A stretch of DNA of 64,000 nucleotides from positions 684,233 through 748,232 of the forward strand of contig MNCI01008335.1 of assembly GCA_015680685.1 (NCBI GenBank), in the 5' to 3' direction. This document shows positions 32,506 to 44,330 of the stretch, in pieces. The DNA comes from Gnetum montanum (lineage: Eukaryota > Streptophyta > Gnetopsida > Gnetales > Gnetaceae). A program made the translations under genes and the position numbers. Within the stretch, counting starts at the first letter, position 1. Each line of letters begins with the position of its first letter. A model generated the notes under the pieces. That model ran no database searches. It had not been told where the DNA came from and saw only the letters and a list, made by a program, of their open reading frames with translations.

Positions 32506-33450
32506 TATTAATCTTGGCCCTTATCCTAAAAGGATCCATCTTTTTGTCCTTCAATTTTGAGAATTTGACACCTCTCAATCTCTTCTTCTTCAAGTGCACA
32601 TAAACAAGATCACCAATAGTAAATTTAGGTTTCCTCTTGTTTTCATTTCTCTTTAGGATTCTTTCTTCAGCCTTCTTCTCCAAATTTCCCTTCACTTGAG
32701 CATGAAGATCTTATTTCTTGCATAAAATCTACACTCAATTGAGCTTCTCCATTAAATCTCCTAACATTATCCACCATCTTTGTACAAAAACCATAACTAA
32801 CCTTAAATGGGCTCTTCTCAATAACAACATGAGCAACATTAGTGTAGAAAAACTCAACCTAACACAACAAGTTATCCCACCTATTGGATTGTCTTTCGCA
32901 CAAATACCTCAAAATATTGAACAAACATTTATTAACCACTTTAGTTTGACTATCAAATTATCGATCATATGTACTAGTAAAATTCAACTTTATCCCTAAA
33001 ATATTTCAAAGGGATCTCCAAAAATTAGTAAACTTGGAATTTCCATGAATAATAATATTCAAAGGAATCTCATGCAACCTCACAACATATTTGAGAAACA
33101 AATTTGCAATATGAGATGTATCACTTATCTTGCATGGAATGAAGTATGTCATCTTAGAGAACCTATCCACCACCACAAAGATAACATTTTTTTCTACTTT
33201 TGATCCTCAAAATCCCACTCACAAAGTTCATTGACACACTATTCCAAGGTCCTTTGGGAATTGGCAAAGGCATATAAAGTCCATTAACTCCTTTACCTCC
33301 CTTGACTTTCTAACATGTCAAACACTCCTTCAAAAATTTGAAGACTTCAAAGATCGTTCCAAGAAAAAAATAGTACCTACCCATAAGCTCCAATGTCTTA
33401 TCTATGCCCACATGACCTACCATCCCACCTTAATTTTTTTCAACCAAAAT
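32506..33450 (-). pseudogene. Integrase core of G
   Basis: Minus strand: GLYMPLPIPKGPWNSVSMNF (about 33240-33300) follows the zinc-binding C-x2-C; the core then shows YFIPCK and HIANLFLKYVVRLH. The position of the last catalytic Glu reads QTKVVN (Lys). C-terminal FTIGDLVYVHLKK and a GPF-like DPFRI at 32520-32620. Stops and frameshifts throughout. Confidence 0.78.
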
Positions 33451-33719
33451 CTTTCTTATAAAACCATAATTGGGAATACAAACCTTACCATTCTTGAACA
33501 ACAATTTATCTTGGATGTGATAGTTCCTTCATTAGTCTACTCTACTCAAAAATGGCTCTTTGAGCCTTCTTAAAACCTATCCAAAATCTGAATCATATTC
33601 ATACAAATCAACAAAATCATTCATACCTTTCATATGAAAAATGCTAAAATTCACCATATGCACCCTATACAAATCATTTTCTATCACATTGGCTTTCTCA
33701 TTATTATGCTTGAGTACAA

Positions 33720-34020
33720 ATATGAACTCCTATAATTGTGCCACCTATGTCATGTTCTTGGCACTCAATGAAAATTCACAAAATGAAGTGCTTTGTGGTT
33801 AGTCATCCAAGTGAACTCCTTGGGCAACAAATAATGCCTTCAATGCTTGCTTTCTTGAAGAATAATATATAATTCCTTCTTATATATGTTGCACTTATGC
33901 CTTGACTCATTCAAATTCTCTAAAAAGAAAGCAATAGGTCTTCCTTCTTGGGAAAGCAACCCTCTAATTGCAAGTCTACTTGCATCCACCTCCACTTAGA
34001 AAAGCTTCTCGAAATTTCAT
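33720..34020 (-). pseudogene. RNase H of G
   Basis: Minus strand: DASRLAIRGLLSQEGRPIAFF, then KKELYIILQESKH and FTWMTNHKALHF, the usual order of Ty3/gypsy RNase H motifs. Confidence 0.75.
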
Positions 34021-34099
34021 ATTACATGCACTAGTTCACTGATGACTTTTTCCTTCAATAAGACAAATCTCCTTTGTGTTTCATCACCCTACCTAAAAT

Positions 34100-34925
34100 G
34101 TTGAATCTTATTAAGCAAAGAAAACATAGGTCATGATATATCACTGGAATTTTTTATGAACCTTTAGTAAGAACCTGATAAAGTAAAAAATGATCTTACC
34201 TTCCCAACATTTCTAAGATTTGGCCAATCTCTAATAGTCTTCACCTTAGTAGCTTCTATTCTAATTTGAGTTTTAGAAATCACTTACCATGTATGTGATC
34301 TTCCTTTTTCAGAAATGAGTCTTCTTCATGTTGATAACCAAATGTGCCTCCTCCAATTTGATACATATAGTTTTTAAATATTCAAAATGCTACTCTTCAT
34401 TATAACTATACACCAAAATATCATTAAAGAAGATAATACACCACTTACTAGAGAAATTCTTAAGGACATCATGCATCAACCTCATGAATGTGGCAATAGT
34501 ATTTGTGAGCCTAAATCACATCATCAAACACTCAAACAATTCATCTTGTTCCTTCAAAGTAGTCTTTCATATATCACTAGGTTTGATCCAAATTTTATGG
34601 TACCCACTCTTCACATCAATTTTGTTGAAAATCTCTACATTGGTAAGGACATCAATGATATCATCCATCCTTGGAATAGGAAACCTATACCTCACTATTA
34701 TCTTGTTCATAGCCCTTGAATCAATGCATATCCTTCATTCATCACTATTCTTCTTTGGCATAAGCACTACTAGAACTACAAAAGGAGAGATTGATTCCCT
34801 CATAAATCTATTTGCAAGTAGTTCATCTACTTTCCTTTGTAGTTCAACCCTTTGATTTGGTGTCATTTGATATGCTCTCTCATTTCAAATAATAGCATCA
34901 AGGATGAAGTCAATTTGGTGCTAAA
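34100..34925 (-). pseudogene. Reverse transcriptase of G
   Basis: Minus strand: MTPNQRVELQRKVDELL (34850), ICIDSRAMNKI, VRYRFPIPRMDDIID, KIDVKSGYHKIWIKPSD (34565-34620). The active site reads FFNDILVYS, so the first catalytic Asp is Asn. Pattern is chromovirus-type and distinct from the Athila-like RTs of C, D and F. Confidence 0.8.
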
Positions 34926-35339
34926 CATTCCTCATTAGTGTTAGTTCATCAAATTTCCCTTTTAACATTTTAGGAAATTGCTCCTTCAAGCCTAGTACAC
35001 CTACTAGAAGTTTCTACTTGCACAACATCATAGTTAGAAACAATAGTTGATACAATCACAAAACCAAAACTATCCTCTTCAAGTTTCTTAATGTATTCCC
35101 TCTTTCTAAGAAGGATTAAGGAAGCATTAAGTTAGCTTTTCTACCTCACTTGTTTAGCTATTACTGGAATAAATTCATGGATTCCATTATATGTACCTAC
35201 ACTCCACATATTTCTTATTACATCAAATTGAGCACCATTGTCAAAATTCCAAGACATTCCAAGAATTACACTAGCACAATCAATTAGCAATGCATCACAT
35301 TTCACAACATCATGAACACTTCCAATTTTGAACTTGAAA

Positions 35340-35600
35340 ACACATTACACCCTCACCTATTGATAGAAATATTTAGACAACTAATGCACCTTATAAGGTC
35401 TAGGATGAGGATATGTCACCAAATCCAACTTAGCAACTACCCTAGAGGAAATAGCATTTTCTTGGGCTCCCCCATCAATCACAATATGAATCCATTCCCC
35501 ACTAAGCAAACATCTAGCCTCAATTCTAAACAATAAGTTTCTTAGTGGATGGTCTCCTCTATTTACATTTCCCCTAAATGCACATGAATTCAATTCAAAA
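35340..35600 (-). pseudogene. Protease of G
   Basis: Minus strand: LFRIEARCLLSGEWIHIVIDGGAQ with Asp-Gly-Gly at the catalytic site, then SSRVVAKLDL and HPRPYKV, typical of Ty3/gypsy proteases. Confidence 0.75.
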
Positions 35601-36164
35601 ACTTCCTCAATTAGTTTTTTGATCTACTTTAATTAACTAATTCACATTTAGCCATGGTTTATCTATTTTCAAAGCATAGCTTGACATGGATGTTTGAAAG
35701 AGCTTATTGAAACTCTTGTATGGGCTCACAAATGAACATCCCCAATAGCCATTCCATCTTCATTGTCCATTTCCCTTGCCTGGAATAATCCTCCTTTAGC
35801 TAGATTATTACCATGAGCAAATGTCCCTATCATTATAAACTCGATAATATATTGATAATGAGAATATAATGTAGCTTGTTAAATCATCTTCTTTTGATAA
35901 TTTGTCCAATCCAAGAATAGCTATAATGTCTTGAAGTGTTAGGGATCCACCCTACAATATGAAGTTAAAAAACTAAAAAAAATGATTCACTAGCAAAAGG
36001 ATCAATAACCTCAATTCAAGTTTTATATGTATCCATGAATGATTTGATGGATCCTATGCTCCTAGATTCTGGAGGCGTTAGGATTACCTCTTTGAAGAGC
36101 TTGGCTTGATGATTTCTTTATGTCTAATATTTGCACATCCTTGCCCTTGGCTAGCCTATGAAGT

Positions 36165-36215
36165 GGACATTCCCTTTGTTTATGTTCCCACTCTCCACAT
36201 TTGAAGCATTGAATC
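36165..36215 (-). pseudogene. Zinc knuckle of G gag
   Basis: Minus strand: CFKCGEWEHKQREC, the standard C-x2-C-x4-H-x4-C spacing (different from C-x2-C-x3-H-x4-C in B-F). It is preceded by a Lys/Ser-rich basic stretch up to about 36400. Confidence 0.8.
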
Positions 36216-37135
36216 TTGGATGAGTTGCTACTTTGACCCTTACATTCTTTGCCTCAGTTCTTCTTGGCCTTACCCTTATCATCTTTTTCTTGCTTCTTGT
36301 CATGGCTATGCTCTTTGTCTTTAGATTTTGACTTGGATCCCTTCTTAGTTTTGATCCTTTTTTCTTCCCTTTTGAAGTTTATTTACTTCTACTCCTAATT
36401 CTATTGAGTTTATTTTTTGCTTTGAGTACCAAATCATAAAACTCATTAAGGGTTTGAGGCTTATAAAATATCAACTCCTACTAATAAACCATCTTGAGAC
36501 CTCCAAGAAAGAATGAAGTCAATTCATATTCCTCCCAATTAACCTAATCTTGATAGAATAATTCACAAAATTTAATATAAAATTCTTTGACACCTTTATC
36601 TTCCTATTTAATGAATTTGAGCTTCATGATTGTCTCTTGTCTATGCCAAGATTGTTCAAATTTCCATTTCAACCTTATTTCATCAAGGACCAATTATTGA
36701 TAAGTTGACCATTTTTTCTCACATAACTTTCGAAATTTTTTATTCCATTAAGTTAAAGCCATATCTTCTAATTTGGATTCAGCAATTGGTACCCTCAAAT
36801 GATTTGGTACCTCCTCAAGCCAAAATGCTTATTAAGTGCCTTCAACTAGCTTGCAAAAGCATTGGTGCCATCAACACAATTGAAATTCTTTAATTCTACA
36901 TAAGAAAGTCTTGTAGAATTTTTGAAAGCTTAAGAAAGTTTTGCTTCATCTTCATCAACAAGCTTTCTATGAGAAGAAGATGATGTTTGTGATGCAGCTC
37001 TTGGAGCTCTAACATAAGAACTCAGATTTCTCCTTCTCGAAACACTTGGATCATGAGATCTAGCAATTTCACAATTGGAACACTCTTCTTCCTTAACTTT
37101 TCTTCCTTTACTAGGCTGAGAAACTTATTTATCTT
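36216..37135 (-). pseudogene. Gag body of G, cut by element D
   Basis: Minus strand, from the D insertion site: KEEECSNCEIARSHDPSVSR and SSYVRAPRAASQTSSSHRK, then a degraded capsid-like region. The frame carries many stops. Confidence 0.65.
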
Positions 37136-37968
37136 TGATGAAACACCATTTTATGTTGTCTGTGACATCGGGTACGCAATGTCGAGGCCTAGATCTGACA
37201 TCATGGTCTATACCTGAGTCTATAAATACCACACTTGGGCTCTAGTTTTGGGAATTTTTTCATTAGTTAGTTTTTAATTTTCAAGCAAGGTAGTGAAGCT
37301 CTTTCTATTTCTTCCCCCTAGAGTTAGAATATTTTCTGAGTGCCCACAAAAGGAGTCTAAAGTGTGTATGGTTCTTTGTTCAAGCACTGATGTACCTAAG
37401 TGCAGCAATGTGTCAAGAATAAAATGAACTCTTTTGACAATCCTTGCAGCACTAAGAATAGCTTAATATTTTCCTTATTACATTTTATTTTCTTATTCTT
37501 TACTTTAATGCATTTGATTAAATAATTTATTTCCAACAATTAATGAACATAAGCATGACCACTTCAAGCATTCATATAGTACTTGGTAACCTAGTAACGA
37601 TTAACATTTGGTAGCCCAGTAGTGCTATATGTGTTCAGGATGTGTTCAAGAAAGTGGAATGGTTACTTATGTTAGGCTAGCTAGGCAATAGATATTAGTT
37701 TTCAATCTACTCTACCCTTATTCTTGTTGTAGGCAATTACATCCATAAAATATAAAACAAAAAAAATTCATATACCTCAATTACACTTAAACCATACCCT
37801 TGAGCCTCACAAGTATAGCTAGGAATAAAACAAACCTTCTCAATGTCATTTCACTTCCTAGAGAAACTAGTATACGAGATAACTATAGGTCCACTGAATT
37901 TGACCAGATTGCACGTAATGCCTTAGTGATTCATATGGTTGGGCATAGGGGTACCTTTCCACTCATCA
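37136..37968 (+). repeat. 5' LTR of D (833 bp)
   Basis: TGATGAAACACC...CACTCATCA; TATAAATA at 37221-37228; AATAAA near 37420. Confidence 0.9.
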
Positions 37969-37989
37969 TTAGCATCATTGTTGGGGACC
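37969..37989 (+). other. Primer-binding site of D
   Basis: TTAGCATCATTGTTGGGGACC after the LTR; decayed tRNA-Asp site. Confidence 0.75.
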
Positions 37990-38136
37990 TTTTTGTCGTT
38001 TTGTGCACTATCTAGGACCCAATGAAGGTATTTAAATCATTGGAACAAACCTAAGAGTCATATCTTATTTCACAATTACTACGACAAATTCTCAAAGCAC
38101 ACTATGATTTTTTTTTCTTTATTTCACTAACCAAAA

Positions 38137-40020
38137 ATGTCTTCTTCTTACAAGAGTGCTTCTCTACCCAAGCCTGATAACATTCATCCATCATAGCCTC
38201 AACAGTATTGAATTACATATACTCATCCTAATGAGTATGTGCTAAACTTCACCTTCATCCTACACCAAGATGAATAGCTGTAGTGGCATGACATGGAGGG
38301 CAACATTGTGTTATCGCCCGATTGTGCTGCTCCTACAATGATTTATTAAATTCTTGCATGATGTGGTCTTCAAGACTGCCATGGGGAATATATTATGGAA
38401 GATGTCAACACTAGGGATTATTATCCCACCAAAGCATAACACCTATGGGATCAACAGCTAGAGCAACACTATGAATTTTTGAAAGGAAAAGGGCTTAATG
38501 ATTGTTCATTCCTATTGTACCAACAAGTCAATGGGGAACCCTTCTCTAGGGATTATCCACTCAATGATGCTCCTCTCTTTAACTTCGGTGGGGAAGGTCA
38601 AAACCAAAGTCTACACTCCATAGTTCATAGTCCTAATTTTGGTAATAAGGGATCCAATGACAGACAAATCTGGGGGGCAAGTCAAGAAAGGGATGCTAAC
38701 AAGAAGCACAATTGTGATGGTGGTTGCAATCACAGAAGAGGTGGTAGTAGGCACTATGATGATGCTAGTTCTCCTTCCTCTTGCCCTTCATCATCTTCTT
38801 CCTCTTTTGGCTCTAATCGTGATCGCAAAAGGCAAGTTCATGATGGAGGCAATCGAAATGAGTGAAATAATCGACAAGACCACAATAATCAAGGGGACCA
38901 TCGAGATAGGCAAGATTAAGGATGTAAATGTTCAAGAGAAGTACATCACCATGAACAAAGGGGTAGTAGAGGACATCGTAGGCACCATGATCAAGGCCTT
39001 GATGAGCCTCTATTTGCTACCTAAAGTATGCTTAACATCACAAAGGTAATCAAAATCCCAATAAGGCATGTGAAAGATAGTCGAATTAAATGATTAGACA
39101 TGAACAATATTCATCGATTTGAAGGAGGATATAACTCTAATCTATAGAACCATCTTCAAGCTTTCCAAGATGCATATGCCTTGCAAAACATAGAAAACAA
39201 AGTGGCAAAAACTGAAGCTGTTTCTCAAGACACTCATCAAAGAAGCAAAGAACTGGTACTAGTCCTTAGAACTAGAATCTATCAAACAATGGAGTACCAT
39301 GCTTGAAATTTTCAATGATAAGTATCAAACATACCCTCGGGTGTCCAACTTAAGAAAGCAGATTCAAGGATGGAAACAAGGAGCACATGAACCCTTGGAT
39401 GCCACCATTGGTCAATACTGTGCCTTGAGGCACAAATGCCCTAGCCATGGTTATTCTCAATTAGCTCAACTCCACCACATTATAGATGGGCTTCATAATG
39501 AAACAAGAAAAACCCTTGGTGTCTATGCCCAAGGGTGATTGTTAGAACTAATTGACCATCAACTACAAAGGTTAATAAAGTAGATCAATAAAGAGGAGGG
39601 TGAACTAAGAAAAATAGAAACTGAAAAGGAGTATAACTACAATGCTTCCATCTGCAAGCAAGAGGTTTAATTCTGCGATAGTAAGGACAAATCCATATTT
39701 GATGAGGGAATGCATAAGAAATCCTTACCACTTCAACAATTCCAATCTAAACTTACAGCCAAGGTTGATCAGTTAAGAGACTCCATGGATAGCCGATTTC
39801 AAGTTGTCCTCAAAATTGCTAAAGAGTCCCGAGAACAAGGTAGTAATTATGAGTGTAGGAGGCACAAGGAAACTGAACATGCATATTATAAGGGTAAGGG
39901 AAAATTACTATAATAAAAGAGGTTACGAGTAGTAAATCAGATGATGATCGTGGATGTGATATCTACTAGTATGAACATCCTAAGGGATGTTGCCCTATTG
40001 TGTTACATCTTTAAGAGTTT
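38137..40020 (+). pseudogene. gag of element D
   Basis: Starts at ATG 38137 (MSSSYKS). N-terminal motif YTHPNEYVLNFTFILHQDE near 38215-38275. Linker stop TGA 38863-38865 and a second TAA near 38918 shared with F. Capsid-like domain 39100-39540 with GVYAQG. Knuckle near 39955-40000 with the second Cys replaced by Tyr (CDIY). A frameshift lies in the capsid part. Confidence 0.83.
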
Positions 40021-40599
40021 GGGGTGTATGCCTTACATCCACAACTTACACAAAGGCAAACATCTAGAAGGTTACCTTATTCTCAAGGTAATCTCTAGTA
40101 GTTCCACCAAGAGCAACTATATTACCTAAGCAAAGCTCCACCACAATCATACAAACAGTACCAACAATGGCAACAACCACAATCATGGGCACTTACACCA
40201 CCAAGGCAATAATACTCTTATTGGTAACTTGACCCATATGGTTACCATGTTTAGCAACCCATGTCTCCACGTGACTCTTCCAATCACATTTATAATATTC
40301 AGCCTTACTACCATCCTTCTAATTACTATCAAACTCCTTCTCCACATGAAAGAAGGGATGCGACCTCATATCCTTATCCTCCTCCTATCCTTACACATAC
40401 TCCTCCTCCAGTTGCACAGCTACCACCTCCTCCACCAATGTAGGATAAACTACCTGCTCAACTGCAACAATGCAATGCTATGAGGGCTGTTAATTTGCAA
40501 CCCAATCATCAACTAAAAAGGTTGATTGCTTGATCAAAGAAAAGACCTTTCTTTCAACCCTGTAGTCCACCTAAGCCTTCACCTGCACCCATGGTTGAC

Positions 40600-41273
40600 A
40601 ACCCTTCTCCTACCTATTTCTCCATATCCAATTCCTTCAAGCCTCCTTCAAACCAAACACTACCAAGGATCCATATCGTAATGCTTACTCACACTATGTC
40701 TAATTGGATCCATGCAGGAAACCTTTCTAGAAAATTAGTTGATCCTGGAAGTCCTCTGATTATTTGCAGATTGTTGGGAATGAACCATGCAAGGCTCTTC
40801 TTAATTTAGGTTCTGGTGTTAACTTGATTTCTCATGAGATATACACTGCCTGGAACCTACCTCCTCTTAAGAAGAGTAATATTAGATTGGAATTGGTAGA
40901 CCAGTCTATCACTATTTCATTAAGAGTGGTAGAAGACATTGTGACCACATTTTTTGGGTGGTCTTATCCTGCTATCTTCCTAGTAATCAAAGTGGAGAAC
41001 TGCAAAGGGGACTTCCCAATCATCATGGGAAGGGCATGGCTGAGCACTGTAGATGCAAGAATGGGCATTAGAGATCTTTCCTTGAAAATCTTTAAAGAAA
41101 GTGCATTTGGAATGATCAAGAAGAAGAGAGTTCCATGCATCGCATATAGTGGTAGCAGGTGCAATTGTGTGCAAAAACTTTGGGCCATCAAGCAAGCATC
41201 CATCTATGCATGCAAGCAGTGTGCACCAAAACTAGAAATTCAAATGTGTCTGTACGTAGCAGCCACAAAATAA
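40600..41273 (+). pseudogene. Protease of element D
   Basis: HIVMLTHTMSNWIHAGNL, LLNLGSGVNLIS (the catalytic Asp is Asn) and FPIIMGRAWLS (about 41010). A one-base frame change lies near 40760, where two overlapping frames meet. Confidence 0.82.
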
Positions 41274-41319
41274 GAGGGCACCTAGTGGTTGACTACTAAT
41301 TCAAAAAGCATCATACTTT

Positions 41320-42475
41320 ACATGGAACCAGCTAAGAGCTTCACATGTGAACATGTCATGAACATGAATAAACTTAAGCAAGTTCATCATCAACTCTCTG
41401 ATGATATAAACAATGATACCTATTAGGGATAGTTGAAAATTCTTAATAACTTCAAGCAATAGCCCCTTGAACTGAAAATGTTATCAGCTAGAATGGAATA
41501 TGTATTTTTGAAAAATAAGAAGCCGGTTATAATCAATGCAAGACTTGCTCTAGAACAAAAAAAGATGCTACTAAAAGTAGTTGAAAGATGGTTAATATCT
41601 TTTTCTTGGTCACATCCTAAACTCATAAGGATTGATCCTAGGATATGCCAGTATCGCATTTACACTGACCTAGCCATGAAGCCAAAATAATAGCCATAAA
41701 GGCAGTTGAACCCCAAATTGAAGCAAATTGTCCAGGAGCAAATCGAGCAGCTCCTCAAGGTAGGATTCATCTTCCCATTGCGAATAGTGAGTGGGTTAGA
41801 CCACCTATAATTGTGCCAAAGAAAGATGGCAAATGGTGGGTCTACATCAATTTTAGGTTACTGAATATGTTAACATTCAAGGATCACTTTCTATTGCCAT
41901 TTGTTGACTAGGTGCTCAACACAATATTAAGGCATTACTACTATAGCTTCCTAGATGATTATAGTGGCTATAACCAAATTCAAATTGCACAAGAGAACTA
42001 AGCAAAGATAACCTTCATGAGTCTCTGGGGGACTTTTGCATATTGTAAGATGTTTTTTGATCTATGCAATGCTCCTACCACATTTCAACACCTAGTCCTA
42101 AGCATCCTTCAACAAAAGATTGATAGTGGTGTAGAAGTCTTCATGGATGACTTCTCCACCTATGGAGCTACATTTGAGCAAGCCCTAGACCACCTTGAGC
42201 AAGTGCTGAAACGATGTGTTGAAACTAACTTATAACTCAATTAGCAGAAAAGTCATCTCATGGTCTAGGAGGGCATTGTATTGGGGCACAAAATATCACA
42301 AGCAAGAATTGAGGTGGACCCTGAAAAAATAAGGATCATCCATGGAATAACTCGCCAACCATAAACAATCAAAGATGTTTGATCATTCCTTGGACATACT
42401 GGCTACTACCAGCATTTAATAGAGAATTTCTCTAAGATTGCAAAATCATGGGTTGAACTAACAAAGAAAAATACT
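41320..42475 (+). pseudogene. Reverse transcriptase of element D
   Basis: Linker RMEYVFLKNKKPVIINARL, RIDPRICQYRIYTD; palm with DYSGYNQIQIAQEN; active site VFMDDFSTY intact at about 42140-42165; EQVLKRCVETNL; EGIVLGHKIS. Several stops. Confidence 0.85.
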
Positions 42476-42559
42476 CCTTTTGTCTAGACCCCAGAATATG
42501 AAAAAGTGTTCTAGCAACTAAAAGAAAAGCTTGTGGAAACTCCAATTCTACAAGCACCT

Positions 42560-43070
42560 AACTAGTCTAGACTATTTCATCTCATGATAGATGCATTGAA
42601 TTATGCTTTGGAAGCTATGTTGATGTAGTTAAATGACAAGAAATTTCCATACTACATCCACTACACCAGCCAAAGCATTGTGGGTGCACAATTAAACTAC
42701 ACCACTATAGAAAAAGAATTGATGGTGGTGGTGTTTGCTCTAAAGAAGTTCAAGCATTATGTACTTGAATATAAGGTGTTTGTGCACACAGACCACAATG
42801 ACATTGACTTCCTAATGAACAAACCAATAGTAAGCCCCTGTGTCATATGGTGGCTAGTGATCTTGTAGGAATTTGATCTTACAATGGTAGATCAAAAGGG
42901 CACTGAGAATGTGGTTGCTGATCACTTGTCTCAGTTGCAATGGGACTACAAAGAGGAAGAAAGCCCACTCTCTGACATGTTTCCTGATGAACTCCTATTT
43001 GCTAGGGGAATAACTGAACAAATGTCCAATGAGCCAAAATGGTATGATAACATTCTCACCTATCTTCTCA
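42560..43070 (+). pseudogene. RNase H of element D
   Basis: MIDALNYALEAML, TIEKELMVVVFALKKFKHYV, VHTDHNDIDFLMNKP, GTENVVADHLSQL. Same organisation as in C. Confidence 0.83.
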
Positions 43071-43079
43071 CTTAAGAGA

Positions 43080-44330
43080 TGCCACAAGGGTTGGACCACC
43101 GAAGGAAACAATAATTTCTTCACCAGGTAAAGCACTTCATGGAGATCAACAGACACCTCTACAAGGTGTGCATTGATGGCCTGGTTTGTTGGTGTGTCCT
43201 TGAAGCTAATCAATTGTGTGTGCTTCAAGACACTCATGAAGGTCCTTATGGAGGACACTATTCTAGGAGATGCATGGCCATTAAAATCCTGATGGTAGGA
43301 TACCATTGGCCAACACTCTTCAAGGATGCTCACCATTTCATCCACTCTTGTGAATGATGCCAATGGGATGGTGGAATGACTACTCAAATGTAGGAACCTC
43401 AATAATGGATTCAACCATTAAAACCATTCAACATTTTAGGCATTGATTTCATGGGTCTCATCACATCCATGTCAAATGCAAAGGCATACATCATAGTTGT
43501 TGTTGACTATTATATGAAATGGGTAGAAGCAACAACCATCATTAACTGTACATCTTCTACTACTACTCAATTTGTACAACAAAATGTTGCAAATAGGTTT
43601 GGTGTGCCACATGCACTAATTTCTGATAATGGAACTCATTTTATAGGTACTACTTTTCATAAGCTCATGTAATGCTTAGGGGTTCAACACAAACTCATAA
43701 CACCTTACCATCCCCAAGCTAATGGTCAAGCTAAGGTTATCAATAGGGAAATCACAATAATACTAACAAGAATTCTTAGCAAGTATAGGAAGGACTAGAG
43801 CACAAAACTCAATGATGCCCTTTGGGCCTATTGCTCAACTTGGAAACTTCCTATAGGCTACTCCCCCTATGAGCTTATGTACGGTAAACTACCAACACTT
43901 CCTATTCAATCTAAACTCCGTATACTTTCAATGACTTATGACCTTGACCTTGACTTAAGTCTAGTCCAAAAATAAAGATTAATAAATCTCAACCTACTAG
44001 ACAAAAATCGAGTAGTGGCCTTATCATCTAATGAGTTGCACAAGGCTTATAACAAAAAGCATCATGACCTAAAAATTAGAAAAGTTAAATTTTGACCAAG
44101 AGATAAAGTTCTCTACTGAAACCCCACACACGTACCTCAACGAAATAAGTTCTAGACATTGTAAGAAGGACCTTATATCATTTATGAAACTTTCCCTTCA
44201 GGGGCCATGATGATCCATAAACAACTGGTCAACATCCAACAAATTAAGCCTTTCCATGCGCAAACTCCAACTAACACGACAAGCATCTCATCCGATGGAC
44301 AACCATGCTCCATATTTTAGATCTCCTCCT
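43080..44330 (+). pseudogene. Integrase of element D
   Basis: Zinc-binding VLQDTHEGPYGGHYS (43225-43265); core IVVVDYYMKW (first Asp), ALISDNGTHF (second Asp), then HPQANGQAKVINREI with Lys (AAG 43733-43735) at the catalytic Glu position. C-terminal GPYIIYETFPSG near 44170. Stops throughout. Confidence 0.85.
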